Position numbers and translations under genes: made by a program. A stretch of DNA of 64,000 nt from Petrolisthes cinctipes (taxonomy: Eukaryota; Arthropoda; Malacostraca; Decapoda; Porcellanidae): assembly GCA_033782935.1 (NCBI GenBank), contig JAWQEG010000520.1:43501-107500 (forward strand). Direction: 5' to 3'. This document shows, piece by piece, positions 50,891 through 64,000 of this stretch (the stretch's first letter is position 1; every line of letters begins with the position of its first letter). Below the pieces are notes generated by a model, which saw only the letters and a program-made list of their open reading frames with translations, searched no databases and had not been told where the DNA came from.

Positions 50891-51921
50891 TTACATACAT
50901 GTCAATCTCTGTACAAAAGTCAATATTTGTATTAGGAAAAAAGCTTTATGCGTAATATGATTCATTATGGGAACATCAAATAAGTACCAGATAATAGACT
51001 CTTATTGGTTGTAGACTAGGGAATGAAACACGTACACCTTAACACACACACTACCACAAGACAGTCTTACTATATCCTACTTTATCAAAGGCACATAACG
51101 CACGTCACCTTTTCCTTACATAATTATCACTACCCACTACCATGCCTTAAGTAAGAGTAAGTTAGATTTTGTTAGTCGTTTCCTACCTAAGTGTGGAGAT
51201 CTAGGCATGCAGTGGCCTATGGAAAGCCAGACAGATATACAGATACATTCATTACAAAATAATACTGAACAGCAGACAAATTAAAATACTTAAATCTAGG
51301 TATGTGAAAGAAGTCTAAATAAATAGCAATAAAAGTCACGTCATACTGTAATATTCACGCGTAAATGATGGGTGAAGAGCAAACCCGGAAAAAGTTTGCA
51401 CAATAATGGAGCTAAAATTTGGTAACATCTGCACAAACAATACCGTGCATGGGACCTTCCTAATAAAAAAATATGTAAAATGGCATAACAAGGCGGGAAA
51501 TGCCAGGACAGAGTAGTAAAGAAGAACGCGGAAACATAATGCATACGAGTAAAGAGCAATTCGGGAAAACATCTGTCCAAAATCAGGAACAACACGTCTG
51601 CTAAAGAGTCAAGAAAATCCTGGATACGACAAAGTAGAACGGAGCTTAAGAAATTTTAAAGAGAATCGGTACGATATTATGACGAAAGAATAACCCCACA
51701 CAAGACCAAATAAAGTGTAGCTCAAAGAGTGCAAAGGTATAAATAAACCTGACAAAAACAAAACGAGGTAAGGGGAGCACACGCAGCAGTGCACAACAGA
51801 GGAGGAATTAAGGAAATGTGGGTTTAGAATTCAGGGAGGGGCCTCGGGCACCGACCTAGTGTGAAGCAATACAGGCGATGGTGGGCGGGAGGGCGTGGTG
51901 CTTGTGTCGAGGAGAGGGAGA

Positions 51922-52175
51922 ATGGGAAGGGATGGAGGAGGAAGGGGAAGGGATGGAGGAGGAAGGGGAAGGGATGGAGGAAGGGGAAGGGATGGAGGAG
52001 GAAGGGGAAGGGATGGAGGAGGAAGGGGAAGGGATGGAGGAGGAAGGGGAAGGGATGGAGGAGGAAGGGGAAGGGATGGAGGAGGAAGGGGAAGGGATGG
52101 AGGAGGAAGGGGAAGGGATGGAGGAGGAAGGGGAAGGGATGGAGGAGGAAGGGGAAGGGATGGAGGAGGAAAGGC
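51922..52175. repeat. 21-bp minisatellite
   Basis: About 12 near-identical copies of GGATGGAGGAGGAAGGGGAA plus G, with one shortened copy near 51970. Because 21 is a multiple of three, several frames stay open and give periodic peptides (GRDGGGR, EGMEEEG, KGWRRKG; SSIPSPS on the minus strand). There is no evidence of translation. Confidence 0.97.
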
Positions 52176-52611
52176 TAGGGGGCAACAAAATAATAGGGTA
52201 AGGGAAGATATGAAGGTGGGGTGCGATGGAATAGGTGGGGAAGGTCAATGAGCAATTTATGAGTATATGATTCTACAACAACAATTACTGGAAGGTCAAA
52301 TAAAGGTAGACATAAAAACCAGACTTTGAAAAGGATCTCGTGTACCCATTACATAAACCTGCCTAACCTGCTTCCTGACGGGTTACACACTAAGATACAC
52401 CCAGAACACAACACGACCCACATCCCTGACCTCACTGCTTTATTTTGGTCCGTTCTTCTCTCCGGGCTTTCACATTTTCACGCCGTCCATCATTACAGGT
52501 CTTCCCAGCCTAACATTTGATTTTTTCTCTCTTTCCGGATTGTCATCTTCCGTAACAACACCTCCACCTAATGTATATTTTTAAAGGGTGTAATATGTCA
52601 GCGAATTGAAG

Positions 52612-52830
52612 GCTACCGATGATGAAGACATTTTGGTGCGATTGGTGAAGAAGATATTATGGTGACAATGGTGAAGAAGATATTTTGGTGACAATGGTGA
52701 AGAAGATATTATGGTGGCAATGGTGATGAAAATATTAAATGCCAATGGTGATGAAAATATTTTGGTGCCAATGGTGAAGAAGATATTTTGGTGACAATGG
52801 TGAAGAAGATATTTTGGTGGCAGTGCCATT
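52612..52830. repeat. 26-bp minisatellite
   Basis: About eight degenerate copies of TATTTTGGTGACAATGGTGA plus AGAAGA. The period is not a multiple of three, so the minus-strand frame cycles through three related peptides. Confidence 0.9.
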
Positions 52831-53303
52831 GGTTAATCTTAAGGTCATGTTAATAATATTAGTGATGTTGTGGTGACAGAAGCAACAATGTATGGTATCG
52901 ATAATAATACGACAAACGCTCTTTATCTGCTACGGATTACTCGACCACGTATGTAAATAAAACTACTGTAGGAAGGGACCCTCACCATGACGTCAGAACC
53001 AGTAACAAAGACCGACCATTACTGAGCATAGTGAGCAACCATTATTTTATTCCCTTCCCTCCCCTACATTCCCAAAATCACAACCCATATAATTATCACC
53101 CTATTATCCAGACCATTCAACGCCTGTAGTATTTCATTATATACCACCACCACTGTTGTTGTTGGTTGTTGTTGTTGTTGTTGGTTGTTGTTATAGATGT
53201 TGTCTTTTTTTTAAATGTTATTGGTGTTGCTGCAGTGGTCTCCTTACCCCCAACAACACAACCACCATCATCATCATCCTCAATCACCACCATACAGAGA
53301 GAT

Positions 53304-53390
53304 TAGAGTAGAGTAGAGTAAAGTAGAGTAGAGTAGAGTAGAGTAGAGTAGAGTAGAGTAGAGTAGAGTAGAGTAGAGTAGAGTAGAGAG
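53304..53390. repeat. (GAGTA)n pentanucleotide repeat
   Basis: About 17 copies of AGAGT/GAGTA with one AAGTA variant. Confidence 0.98.
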
Positions 53391-53459
53391 AAGAGTGGCT
53401 AGAGAAAGGGCAAGTCATGAGAAAAGGATGATGGAGAGAGAAAGACGGAGGAGAAATCA

Positions 53460-53760
53460 GACAAGTCACCATCGTCATCATCACCACCACTATCACTATT
53501 ACAATTACAACTACCACTATCACCACCATTACAACTAACACTATAACCACAACTACACCTACCACCATTACAACAACCACTACCACCACCATAACATCTA
53601 TCACTTCAATTACAACTACCACTATCAAACACCATTACAACTAACACTATAACCACAACTACACCTACCACCATTACAACAACCACTACCACTACCATAA
53701 CATCTATCACCTCAATTACAACTACCACTATCAAACACTATTATTACCACCATTAGTACT
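53460..53760. repeat. ACC/ACA-rich region with 106-bp tandem duplication
   Basis: Degenerate CACCATTACAACTA-type triplets fill the region. A 106-bp unit starting CACCATTACAACTAACAC at 53524 recurs at 53630 almost unchanged. Confidence 0.9.
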
Positions 53761-56700
53761 ACCACCCTGGTCGCTACTGCTTTCTAGCCTCAAGTAGGTC
53801 AGCTGGGAGGGAATCGAGGGGAACGGGAGAGGAAAATTTTGAGGGTGTGGTGCGAGGTAGCGAAGTGAAAGATGTGGATGTGGGAAGGGAGAGGGACTGA
53901 GGGATGATGGGAGACGGACGAGCTTATAGAGAAAGTAACGGTATCAGTGTGTAGGAGGAGAAGGAGTGACAGAGTCTGGAGGTGAATGGATGTTAATTAG
54001 ATCAGTCAACTCAGTGGGGTGCCTCGAGACATGCTGGAACTTCTATACCCCCAGACTAACTTCCCTGCATAAGAAGTTTGTATCTACAGACAGAAAGCTT
54101 ACGATAGTACACACCAAGGTACAGTTTCCCACAGGAGTTCTGTTCCTCCAACTGTGTTTCGATAAGCCATATAACCATGTAACGGTTACGTTTGCCGAAT
54201 AACAAAGTATGAATAGTTTGGTTTTGTAATAGTAAATGAGAAGTAAACCACGATACAGATTTAGCATTTCTTTATCTTTCAAAGTTGAGAGATAAGAGGG
54301 GGAAAAGAACTTCTGTGGGCTACTGTACCTAGGTACAGTTGCCCTCAGGAATTCGTATAGGCTACACCACTGTGCTATCAGGGTTTGTAACAACATTAAT
54401 TTCCTACATTAATTTTCTAACACTTGAATCAGTCAGTAGAACAATGCCTACTGTATATGCAGAATTAAGACCCTTTTTAACCAATCTTATGTGTACAAAC
54501 TCCTGAGGTCAACTGTACATCCATAGCGGGAAAAAAAAAAACCCACAGGGGATTGTAAGAGACGAAGGAAGGGGGCCGAAAAGAGAGGGATTGGGGTAAT
54601 ATGGAAGAAAAGTGTGAGGAAATGGGAGAAATGAAGAAGACGGGAGAACTCAGAGACGAGAACCTCTAGTCTCTCATCCTTGACGCCGCCAACGTAGATA
54701 TCAAAAACCTTCATCTGGAAAACTTCAATAAACATAATGTAACGTCGAGTACAAACAGAGCTCTCTGACCCGAGTCTGAGACGCCGAATATCAACACCCA
54801 TAATGCGAATATTGGAGTATATTATTCTACTCGGCCTTCTCTTACAATAATGATATATTTCTGATACAAATGGTCATACCATGAACATGATATACCATAG
54901 TTTATTTGGTTCCAAAAATTATGCAGGAAGAGATGTTGCCGACAAAATGCAAGAGGAGAACTCGTGTCTGAGAAGTGGGATAATACTATCGTGCAAGTTG
55001 GGACTGAAAATATTGAAACAAACTTCGTGTTAAAGAAATATAAACTGAGCGAAGTTTGCACCAAACTATACTGAATGAAAATGACGTAAACATTGTAAAC
55101 CGTGGTAGGCTATAGGGATGAGGGGAGGAGGGAAAGGTTTTATGACGTCACACACATGTTGACTTAGGCTCCCTTTTCTTTGATCAATTTCCGGTCGGTA
55201 ACTGAGAAGCCAGACGTGTGCACGTGCTCCCTTCCGTGTTACACTCCTCCTGGCATTATGAATGACATATATAGGTGTGGCGATGAAACACATGACATTT
55301 CCAGTGCTGAACGTGATAATGGCGTAACGCATGTGCAAGGTGTGGAATTAAATGGCACAAGCTGAGGGGTGGTGGGTAAGTAACTGTCTGTTCGTAAATT
55401 ACTGTGTGTAAGAAAATGATAGCAGTGTTTAATTTAATTACTGTATAACAATACGTCAAAAAGTGGAGGGAAAAGATATGAAGATATTGGTGTGATAATA
55501 TAAATTTCGACTGTCTTTAATGAATAATTCTTTAATATTAGAATTATTTTCTGTAACCTATATGTTATGAGCAAAGAGAAATTATTATCAAACTACACGA
55601 CCCCCAGAGGGATAATTCCCAATAATCTGGCTTACAATGCAGGCTCTTATGCAAAAAGTAATATTACTAGATAGAACGGTAAAGATGTTGTACGAATGCA
55701 GATAGCTGGGAGACAAGCAATGGGTGGGAATAAACAGCGGGTGGATGGGAAGAAGCAAGGGTATTGAGGAAAGCCAGTAAGTGGGTGTCCAGCAATGCAT
55801 GAGTGGATGAGAGAAACGCAGCGGGTGACGTGAGACAGCTACACACTGACGTCAAGGCTCACCCACCACACACCATCCTTATATTCTAACACATAATATA
55901 CTGATCATATTATAACCTCAATTGTACGATGTTTTACCAACTACTAACACCTTGCTGAACACGAAGTCACACATATTTTCTCACCCGTTGCTTCCTCTGG
56001 GGATACATATATGTCAATGTATAATCACTAAAGGAAGAATAGGGGAAGAAAACAATGTAGTTATAATATCGGCAATATGACCTACTAAATCTCGACGGTC
56101 TTCGCACTCCATGTTTACAAGAGTCGCCTGTTATTGGTCCTAGTTGCTGTTCCTATATGCAATCCGTTCCTATCATCCCCATCGTGGTACCTACAATACA
56201 CAGGTACCCATGTCTGGTCTCAAACACTTCTATCCCATCCCTCGGTACAAAACATGTTTAGGCTACTCTCTCTTCCAAGGTCATCCTCACTAGCAAGCAC
56301 AAGGATGGTCACAAACTGTTCCTTCTTGCCGCCACAAACATTCTTGATTAATTAGCATGTAAATAACAGGTAACTTAGGCAATTCTTGTTAAGTCCGAAT
56401 TCAGTCATTCATGATATCGTAACCATGGCTCATTTACAGCCCGTCTCACTCCAACAGCCCATAAAATTTCACTGAATTCGTCAGCTGTGTTACCCTTTTC
56501 ACTTAATCATTAATTCTATTCTACTAGAACTATTTACTTGACCACATGCATATGATCAACATTTGGTTGTTTAGCCTATGTATTAATTTTACTCAGCATC
56601 ACTCCATTACTAACATTTTTTTAAATACAGGAACTTCCTTCCACATCGAACCCTCCACTGTATACTGAAAAACCTTAACTTTTTCAACTGAATATATTGG

Positions 56701-57534
56701 TAGCCTAAGCTGGTCAATAAAGATCTCCACCAACTGTGATACATTCCATTAAAACAAGGCAAAGTAGCTCGTTTTATGAAAAATTAACCTGGTACTTACC
56801 CTAATTCCACGTGTTCATTTATATACAAAGTTAGTTGAAGTTCCGCCTCTGCCATATTCTAACAGTACTTTTCATGTTGGGAGTAACGGACACTTCAAGG
56901 CAATTAACTGTTCCCACCATCGGTTATCGGGTGAGAAGATTGGTATACATCGTTTCCACATTATACCATATTAGAAAAAAAAAGTACCCCTGAAGAATTA
57001 AGTCCTACAAGAGGGTATTCAAGAGACACCTTCAACAGTCACAAGCTTTGACATAAATCCTTCTAAATGGAACAACTACGAAAGTGAATAGAACTCTGGA
57101 TGTTAGCAATGATTCCCTTATACAAATATGTAATAATCTAGTGACAGTCAGTAAAAGAATGCAAAATGTAATGTCGTCAGCCATTGCTTCTGGGTTGAGT
57201 TGCTATCTGGTGAACAGTCTGGTGTAGTTGTCAGACACTATCATACATCTTGGTAACCTGCCTGTCTGTTTCTCACCCTACAGCCGACTAAGCCAGTGAG
57301 ATATGCCGGTCATTGGGTCATTAACGAGGCACAAACGGTAAACACGCACGAATACCCCTTCTAGTACTACCACACTCACCCATCTCCCCCCCCCCCCACA
57401 CACACACGTACGTACGTGAATCTTTTCTTTAACATAGGCCTACACATCTCAGTAAACACAAAGTGTAGCACCTGTGTAGGCTGCCTGACTGTCACGCAAC
57501 TCTCATTAGACCATTAACAATAAAAGATTTTTTT

Positions 57535-57541
<7 letters not shown>

Positions 57542-57623
<82 letters not shown>
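57542..57623. repeat. (TG)n microsatellite
   Basis: A TG run of about 82 bases. Confidence 0.99.
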
Positions 57624-57624
<1 letters not shown>

Positions 57625-58984
57625 CAGGAGGCAACCCCGGGGCGTAACAGGTGACGCTCCAAGGAAAGTGTTCATTGTGGCCCATTTAAAGTCCAGGGAA
57701 AGTCTGGGACAAGTGAAAATCAATAACTGAAAAATATAGTCACTACGGTAAGTATAAAAATGACCAACTCAACTAAAGGTTATAAATAATTATACGATAC
57801 ATATTATATATGAAGAAATGCTGCGTTACTTCTCTAATATTGAAAAAGATTATATTGACTGACAGACAGACAGACAGACATATGTGGTTCCTATAACACA
57901 GCATTTGGTCGGCGCCACCTTCCATTTCCCTGGTCAGTCTGACAACCCACCACATCCTACCAGCACGCTCTACAACCAAATTAGCCACCACACTTCAACC
58001 ACATCACATCCATCTACAAAACAACAACATTTCTTAGCATGAATATTAACTGTATGGCACAAAACTTGCTAAATTCTGAAGCGTGAACTGTACTCATATT
58101 AAAATAAAGAATATACCCATTAAAATCATAAAGGAGGAGAAAACATATTTGGTACCAGTGTGGAGTAAGCAAACCCAAATTAGAGGCACTAGAGTTAACA
58201 CACTAAGAACTGCCATTACAATAACATATAACACTTTAAACTTCACCACTAAAACTCTTTACACGTTTGTTTATAACCGCTTTCTTCTGGTCCCTCTTCT
58301 CTCACGTGAGGAAGCTGAGAGTCTAATGTGAGATGGGAAAGTTTGACTGTGTATCTGTGACCCATTTTTTACCTTTCAAAGAAAACCCCACAACATTAAG
58401 GGATGACTCGCGTAAAACAAATCCGTTGATGTTTTCTGATGCTCACACTGGGCTCTCTCTTTGATCTCATTCCCATGTTTCCTTAGAGTTACTGGAGTAT
58501 CATAAAAATTAGTTATTTATATTCAAAATTTATTAAAGAAATTATGGAGTATTTCAAGGGGGCTTGGAACTTATTCTTTTTTTTTAAATGCTTGTGCTGT
58601 TGGAATCTATGGTATAGAAATGTACTTATTGTACTCCCATACCCTGCTTGGGGTCGCCAGAGTTAAATAAACCTTTCAAACCTTTCAACCTATACACCAA
58701 ACAAAATCATACCCTAACAGTGCTTGTGTAGACGAAGGGGATAAACCCACACAGATTGAGATAAGCTTATCAACTGTAAAGAAATGGCTAGTTTTAAATA
58801 CAGGTTCCACACGATAATTTCATGACCGGAGACCTTAATTATTTCCCCTGACACCCACAACTAAGAGACCACGTACAGACCATTAACGAGACCACTGGGA
58901 GAGACTTCACCACAACACACTCTCGCCGGTTATAATTACCATATGGCTTTAGGGCCCACTTCCACCCTTAAGGGAACCCGTGCT

Positions 58985-60010
58985 GTAGTTAGAAAAGTGG
59001 AGGTTTAGGGAGTCCTTCAAAAATTGCCACGAAACACCACCAATATTGAAGAAGATTGGTTCGTGGAATAGTCAGGAGGAATCAGAAGCCACAGTTTATG
59101 TACACGATCACAGGGTCCTTACTTAATGGGCTAACTTGGAGGGTGTGAGGTTCTGTGGTTGGTTGTCCCTTCGAAACAACGGAGGAGTTTAAAGTCAATC
59201 TCTAATCTTGCTCGAGTTTCTCCTTGGCATTTCCGCTTTAAAATGTAAAATCCAACCAATGAAATTCAATAGAGACTTTATAGTTCCACATTTCATAGGC
59301 TTATGTTTGTCATAAAATGTTTATATCAAGACGCTTACAATACAGTCCAAAGTAAACAAATGACTGATTGGTCGAAATATTATCAATAAATACGTATACA
59401 TCAGTCAGTCCCTCCGTTACCACCACCTACACATGACCGTTTTCTCTTATAACTCTAAACTAAAAGTAAACATCGAGAAAACAATTTCCAGGGTAGACTG
59501 AGATGAAAAAGAATCCTACCATTCCCGAGTGTTGGGGCTTGTACTAGAAAAACAACTTAAAAACATTCTCATACACGATCACAGGGTCCTTAGATGTGAA
59601 GCACGAGGAGTCAAGTTGAAAATAAAATCCTAGCGAATAGAAGTGAAGGAAGATAGGAAGCACCAATGTACAAATGGCCACATGCATCTTTATTACGTGC
59701 TTCACTCATGTGTGATAAGTGGGGTTGAGGGGGTAGTACAGTGCTGGTAAATCAGGAGCAACTGATTCCACCAAACTGTTCTAAGCATCAGACCTCCAGC
59801 ATTTTTATTCATATGGTCCTGTTTTCTGTCCTACTTTGGGGGAATTAAGGACCTCCAATGTATCCTTTAAAAGTATAATGTCTGGTGTCTGTTGTTGGAA
59901 ATGGGAGGGCCTCTGATCCCTTCAAATTATACCAGGAAACGGCAGGATTCTTCGGTGTGAGACCAGGGGATGTGTTGTATATCAGAGTTTGTAGACTTTA
60001 ATTCATCCAA
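58985..60010. repeat. Further copies of the 42.9-kb dispersed repeat
   Basis: Units near 58995, 59748 and 59905 share the TGATTCC-YYCAAA-TxTxCCAxGAAAC core with the 42.9-kb copies. The last also shares the downstream GGGGATxTGTT...GTAGACT stretch. An identical 21-bp word occurs at 59101 and 59572. Confidence 0.55.
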
Positions 60011-60441
60011 GAACAGATTACGTCCCTTAAGGCAGCCATGGAGAAAGTGGTCTCACCTTGAACACTTACAAACAATCGTGACTGGCCACACGTGAAATAG
60101 TATATCCACACTAAAAGAATATAAAAAAAGGTAATAACGACGAATACCGCGTCTTTCATTATGTGTGACGAACAGGAAGACGAGGAAAGGAAACGAAACC
60201 TGTGATAAACAACTAAGTAAGTGAAGGAGACGAGGGAAATTTAAAAGAACATACAACACAAAGATACGAGACGCAATAGGAATATAAAAAATATAACAAA
60301 TAGTAATAAAAACTCGAGAAGACATAAACTAAATAAAAATTATTAGAGGAATAAATAAGAAATCAAATTGGCAATGAAAAAATAAGTAAATGCCATTAAA
60401 AGGTAGGCGGTGGTTCACCTTGTGATTAGTAGTAGTACGTG

Positions 60442-60443
<2 letters not shown>

Positions 60444-60480
<37 letters not shown>
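60444..60480. repeat. (TG)n microsatellite
   Basis: A TG run of about 37 bases. Confidence 0.99.
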
Positions 60481-60482
<2 letters not shown>

Positions 60483-61591
60483 CCGGGGACGTGGTCAAGT
60501 AGGGTCATCTCCCAGGTCGGCCACATCCCCATCCTATCCACACCTGTCACAACAACACATCCCTATACACCTCACACAACACCAACCTTGCCAATATTTC
60601 TATCCATCAGAATCCATGGTCACAATACTATTTTTACACTGTCTCTTACATGTATCTCAACAGCTGCCCCCTCCCCAACACACACCACGAGACAAAACAC
60701 TAAGTAGTTGTATCCAGTAGGTGCTACAAGGCCTCTCACCAGTCTCCCTTCACAACACAAACAAACACATTATACACATTGATATACGAACAAATGAAGT
60801 ATATGATATTTTCTACCTTCGACAACTTCCTACTGTAGATCAAATATTCTCAGTAACCTTGCCTAAATCAACTCCTACACTTGCCTCACACATTCCAATC
60901 CTACATATACCTTACTAATGCAACCCTACATCCTTCACATGCCACCTACAACAAGGTCATTTTTCTTTGACATCGAGCTACACCAATAAGCTGACTGGAC
61001 CACTACTTGCCTGCCTTTCACATCTCTGCCTACACTCGGTCAAAACCAAACATGCGTGTCGACACCTACACCGATTCTACCTACGTTTTATACCAATCTT
61101 CAACTGCCACAGTGCTCTTGTGCCTTTAATATTAACAAATACCCCCCATCAAAAAAACTGCATTTTAAATGCATTAAACCATCTGTGTGTAATATCCCAC
61201 AGCTACGAGTAGAATCTGCGAAGAATGTGTGTAAATATACGCCAAGTGCTCAAAGTAGTAAAGTCTAGTCATGACAACATAACTCCACTACGAGTAAGAT
61301 TCAGACATCGGGGAAATAAGTGCCAATCATCGCCTAAATGAGCCTACAGATGCAACTTTTTTAAACTGGTGATTTAAAAATACCAGAATCAGACAAATAG
61401 ATAGACATGCAGACAGACACAAACTGTCAGAGACAAAAATGGACAGACATACAGAAAACAGACAGACATGGGGAATAATATAAGAAAGACAAAATTCATT
61501 ATCGGTGTCCTATAAGTTTTGCAACCATGAAGATGAACAAATTTAATCTCCATGAAACAAACACAGAAAAAATGCAAGAAATATAAGTTAA

Positions 61592-61595
<4 letters not shown>

Positions 61596-61648
<53 letters not shown>
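61596..61648. repeat. (GA)n microsatellite
   Basis: A GA run of about 53 bases; the poly-Ser/Leu frame opposite is an artefact. Confidence 0.99.
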
Positions 61649-61650
<2 letters not shown>

Positions 61651-64000
61651 TGAGTAGTGGCATCACTCCTTTCACTGACCCACAGAGAAAGAGAGAGGGA
61701 GGAAGAGAGGCCCATGACGCACCTCTCCACACACCTGCACCCACAACCCTCTTCCACACCTGTCAAAATGCATCCCATAATCTCTACCCATACCTGTCTC
61801 AATGCATACCACAACTGCACCCACAACCCCCACCACACACCTGTCATTAGGCCTTCCACAACCTTCCTTCACAGCTGTCGCAATGCGTTCCACACCTCCA
61901 CCCACAACTTTCTTGCACATATGCCACACTTCATGCACCATACATACAACACCAATACCCACACCTACAGTCAAACCAGCTACAAACCTCCTACACCATG
62001 AAACATAAATGAGGTACTAACGTTGATCTACACTACCATTATCACTCGTAACTGCATACACATCTGCTTCCCCTCCCCCTCCTCCCCCCACACACACATG
62101 GAAGTCTCCGACAACTTACATATTTATATTTATTTGACACGGCGACCCTTCCACCAAACAAACAACTCCTAGTGTGCCCTCTGTGTAAACATCCACAACT
62201 GCATCATGTGAGCACACACTTACTTACAAGACAACATCGGTGTAACCTCACAAATTCGAGTTACCACACTTGTAGCCAAATTCCTTCACATACGATTCAC
62301 AACAGCACAACACTACGCCTCTTACCAAACTAGTATTACACTTGAGGCTTGAATCATCTGCATCCTTCATACCTGCCACCTACCACCATGCCACACCAGA
62401 GCTTCATCACGTCCACTTAAATAGAACAATATAAACACTGGTTATTTGCACTCCACCCTTCATGCTCTCCTCCACACGACATCAACACCTGCTTATCTGT
62501 TCCCTACATCTGACCTTCACACATGTCGTCCTTGTCTAAGCTACTAGTCAACCACTTCCGCTTGTCCTGTAAACACACAATCATACACAAACTCAACATG
62601 CAGATGGCTGCACATGCAGTATTATGTACATTCCTCACTACCTTATACCTTTCAAAATTAAAAAATACAGAGACAAAACCTTTCTATAGAGAAAAAAAAA
62701 AACACACACACACAAGAAACAAACACGTTACCATAGGATTAAACATGTACCATGTAATGCTATGTGTAAGTCACCTGACGCAAAACATACATCATGCCAG
62801 AAAAAACAATACCCTGAACTTCAATGATGTAGCATCCCATTCATTCTCACCTGCCTCTCTCTCTGCCTTCACCTGCGCACCTTTCACCCTGCCTACCACC
62901 ATCACTGCCAACACCATCCGCTCCAGCATAACTACCACTATCACCACTCTCCGCTCTACCATAACCACTACAATCAATCACCACCACCATTACCACTATC
63001 TCTACCTAACATCTATCGCAGTTCTTCGCTGTTGAGTCCCAAGTAAAAAGTAAACACAATCGCCAATAAAGAACAAAAGATCCCACTGAAAAACAATTGC
63101 TACATAGAGTATACTCATTACAGCACATCACCAGTTATCAGACAACCTTCATCTTGCTTTCCTGTTTCTCCTTCTAAGGTAATTTGGTTTTTGCATGTAT
63201 GTAACAGTATGAAGGCTATACCACCTCGTTTACATATCAAAGTCTGTGTGGGTTGTGTATCCATGAAACTCTATATGGTAATTCATCCACTAAGAGACAA
63301 AAGTTTATCCTGTACTCTACAACCCAGTTTGAATATTATTTATTTACTCTGTCAATAAACTTATCTTGATCGCTAGCATCCGTTCACTCTTTCCTTTGTC
63401 CCTTGTTTTCATATCATTTTACTTGTCAACGTCATCTTTACCAAGTTCATTCTCTTCTCCTTAATTGTTCATTCTCTTCTCCTTGTCTGCCTCTCACCCA
63501 ACCCATTCGTACCCCAAACCCTCCTCCTCCTCCTCCCCTCACTCACATCTTCCCTCCCCAACACTCTTCATTTTTTATAAGTCAATTTCATTATTTCCAG
63601 TTCTCGTTCTTCCTGGTTCTAACACCTCCCTTGCAATCCTACCATTTTTCCTTTATGTTTTATCCGCCGCCCATTTTTACTTTAAGTTTTCTTTTCGTTC
63701 TGTTCTGTCCTAACAAGTTTATATAATTTTTTATTTCCTCTTCTAGTCTTTCAAGTCTCTGTGCATCAAATTCCTCTCTTTTCTCTCACCTTTTCTTGTT
63801 ATAATTTTTTCTTTCCTCTTAAATTTTCTCTTACATTATCCTTATCCCTTTCTTTCTCACTTCTATACCCTTGACGAATCTGTCTTTCTCCTTTCCTATT
63901 CTACAAGCCTATCTTTTATTATATTCCTCTCTTTCATCCTCTGTAAAACGATTCTCTTCCTGTCTGTGCTCTTGCATGGCTTTCTATTCACTCACCGTAT

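Larger units (their letters stand above)
41071..51921. other. Non-coding, microsatellite-rich
   Basis: It holds the listed simple repeats, a minisatellite, CT-rich tracts (46.2-47.4 and 49.0-49.5 kb), a short tandem (GTCTGTCTGTCCATCCTCCC, twice) near 43199-43255 and three CCCAAA units near 45320. No gene was recognised. Confidence 0.6.
52176..64000. other. Non-coding, repeat-rich
   Basis: It holds the listed tandem repeats and degenerate dispersed repeats. From 63.4 kb to the end the plus strand is strongly C/T-rich. No exon, tRNA or rRNA was recognised. Confidence 0.55.

Noticed and set aside
53284..53628. Minus-strand frame of poly-Val/Met and LLYSTLLYST repeats
   Set aside because: Produced by the ACC/ACA tract and GAGTA repeat.

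Overview
The window is animal nuclear DNA, most likely from a decapod crustacean or another arthropod with a large, repeat-rich genome. The reasons are an AT-rich background, small exons in long introns, canonical GT/AG splice sites, many (TG/CA)n, (GA)n and (AT)n microsatellites, minisatellites, fold-back transposon relics and a decayed non-LTR retrotransposon. There are no operons, rRNA genes or CRISPR arrays. I recognise two protein-coding loci, both on the minus strand.

Locus 1 (4816-21967, running off the left edge) is Patronin/CAMSAP, the microtubule minus-end binding protein. Thirteen exons chain in phase: the N-terminal block and CH domain (21967-19751), a variable Ser/Gly-rich linker (18171-9852), a large exon carrying the Patronin signature EDSQLTIENFGGSQ (9155-8221), a coiled-coil exon (7905-7736) and two further exons (6837-6688, 4943-4816). 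The C-terminal CKK domain is not seen and must lie beyond position 1. The first coding exon was not found either. The linker holds one probable phase 1-1 cassette exon (11052-11426) and one probable alternative exon (15469-15642).

Locus 2 (30881-35704) is a single 1,608-codon coding exon with a clear start (in-frame stop just upstream) and a GTGAGT donor at its end. It encodes a long, apparently disordered, acidic Ser/Thr/Glu-rich protein I cannot name. It carries many copies of an aromatic-acidic motif of the type W-x(n)-E-x-x-I-Y-E-P, four copies of a Y-x-S-R-S-E-I/L/M motif, and a seven-cysteine cluster. Its downstream exons were not placed with confidence. Its end phase (0) equals the start phase of the first recognised Patronin exon, so an N-terminally extended Patronin is formally possible, though a separate gene is the simpler reading.

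Elsewhere, 1-3 kb holds two fold-back MITEs and a poly-A-tailed retroposon fragment. 18.6-18.8 kb holds a non-LTR retrotransposon tail ending in a GATA repeat. 23.6-25.3 kb is a 150-bp inverted repeat enclosing a 119-bp AT microsatellite. 36-64 kb contains no gene I can support: it is microsatellites, minisatellites, CT-rich tracts, a perfect 24-bp-arm hairpin and a candidate minus-strand recursive splice site at 50868/50869. Almost all other open frames there are low-complexity artefacts.
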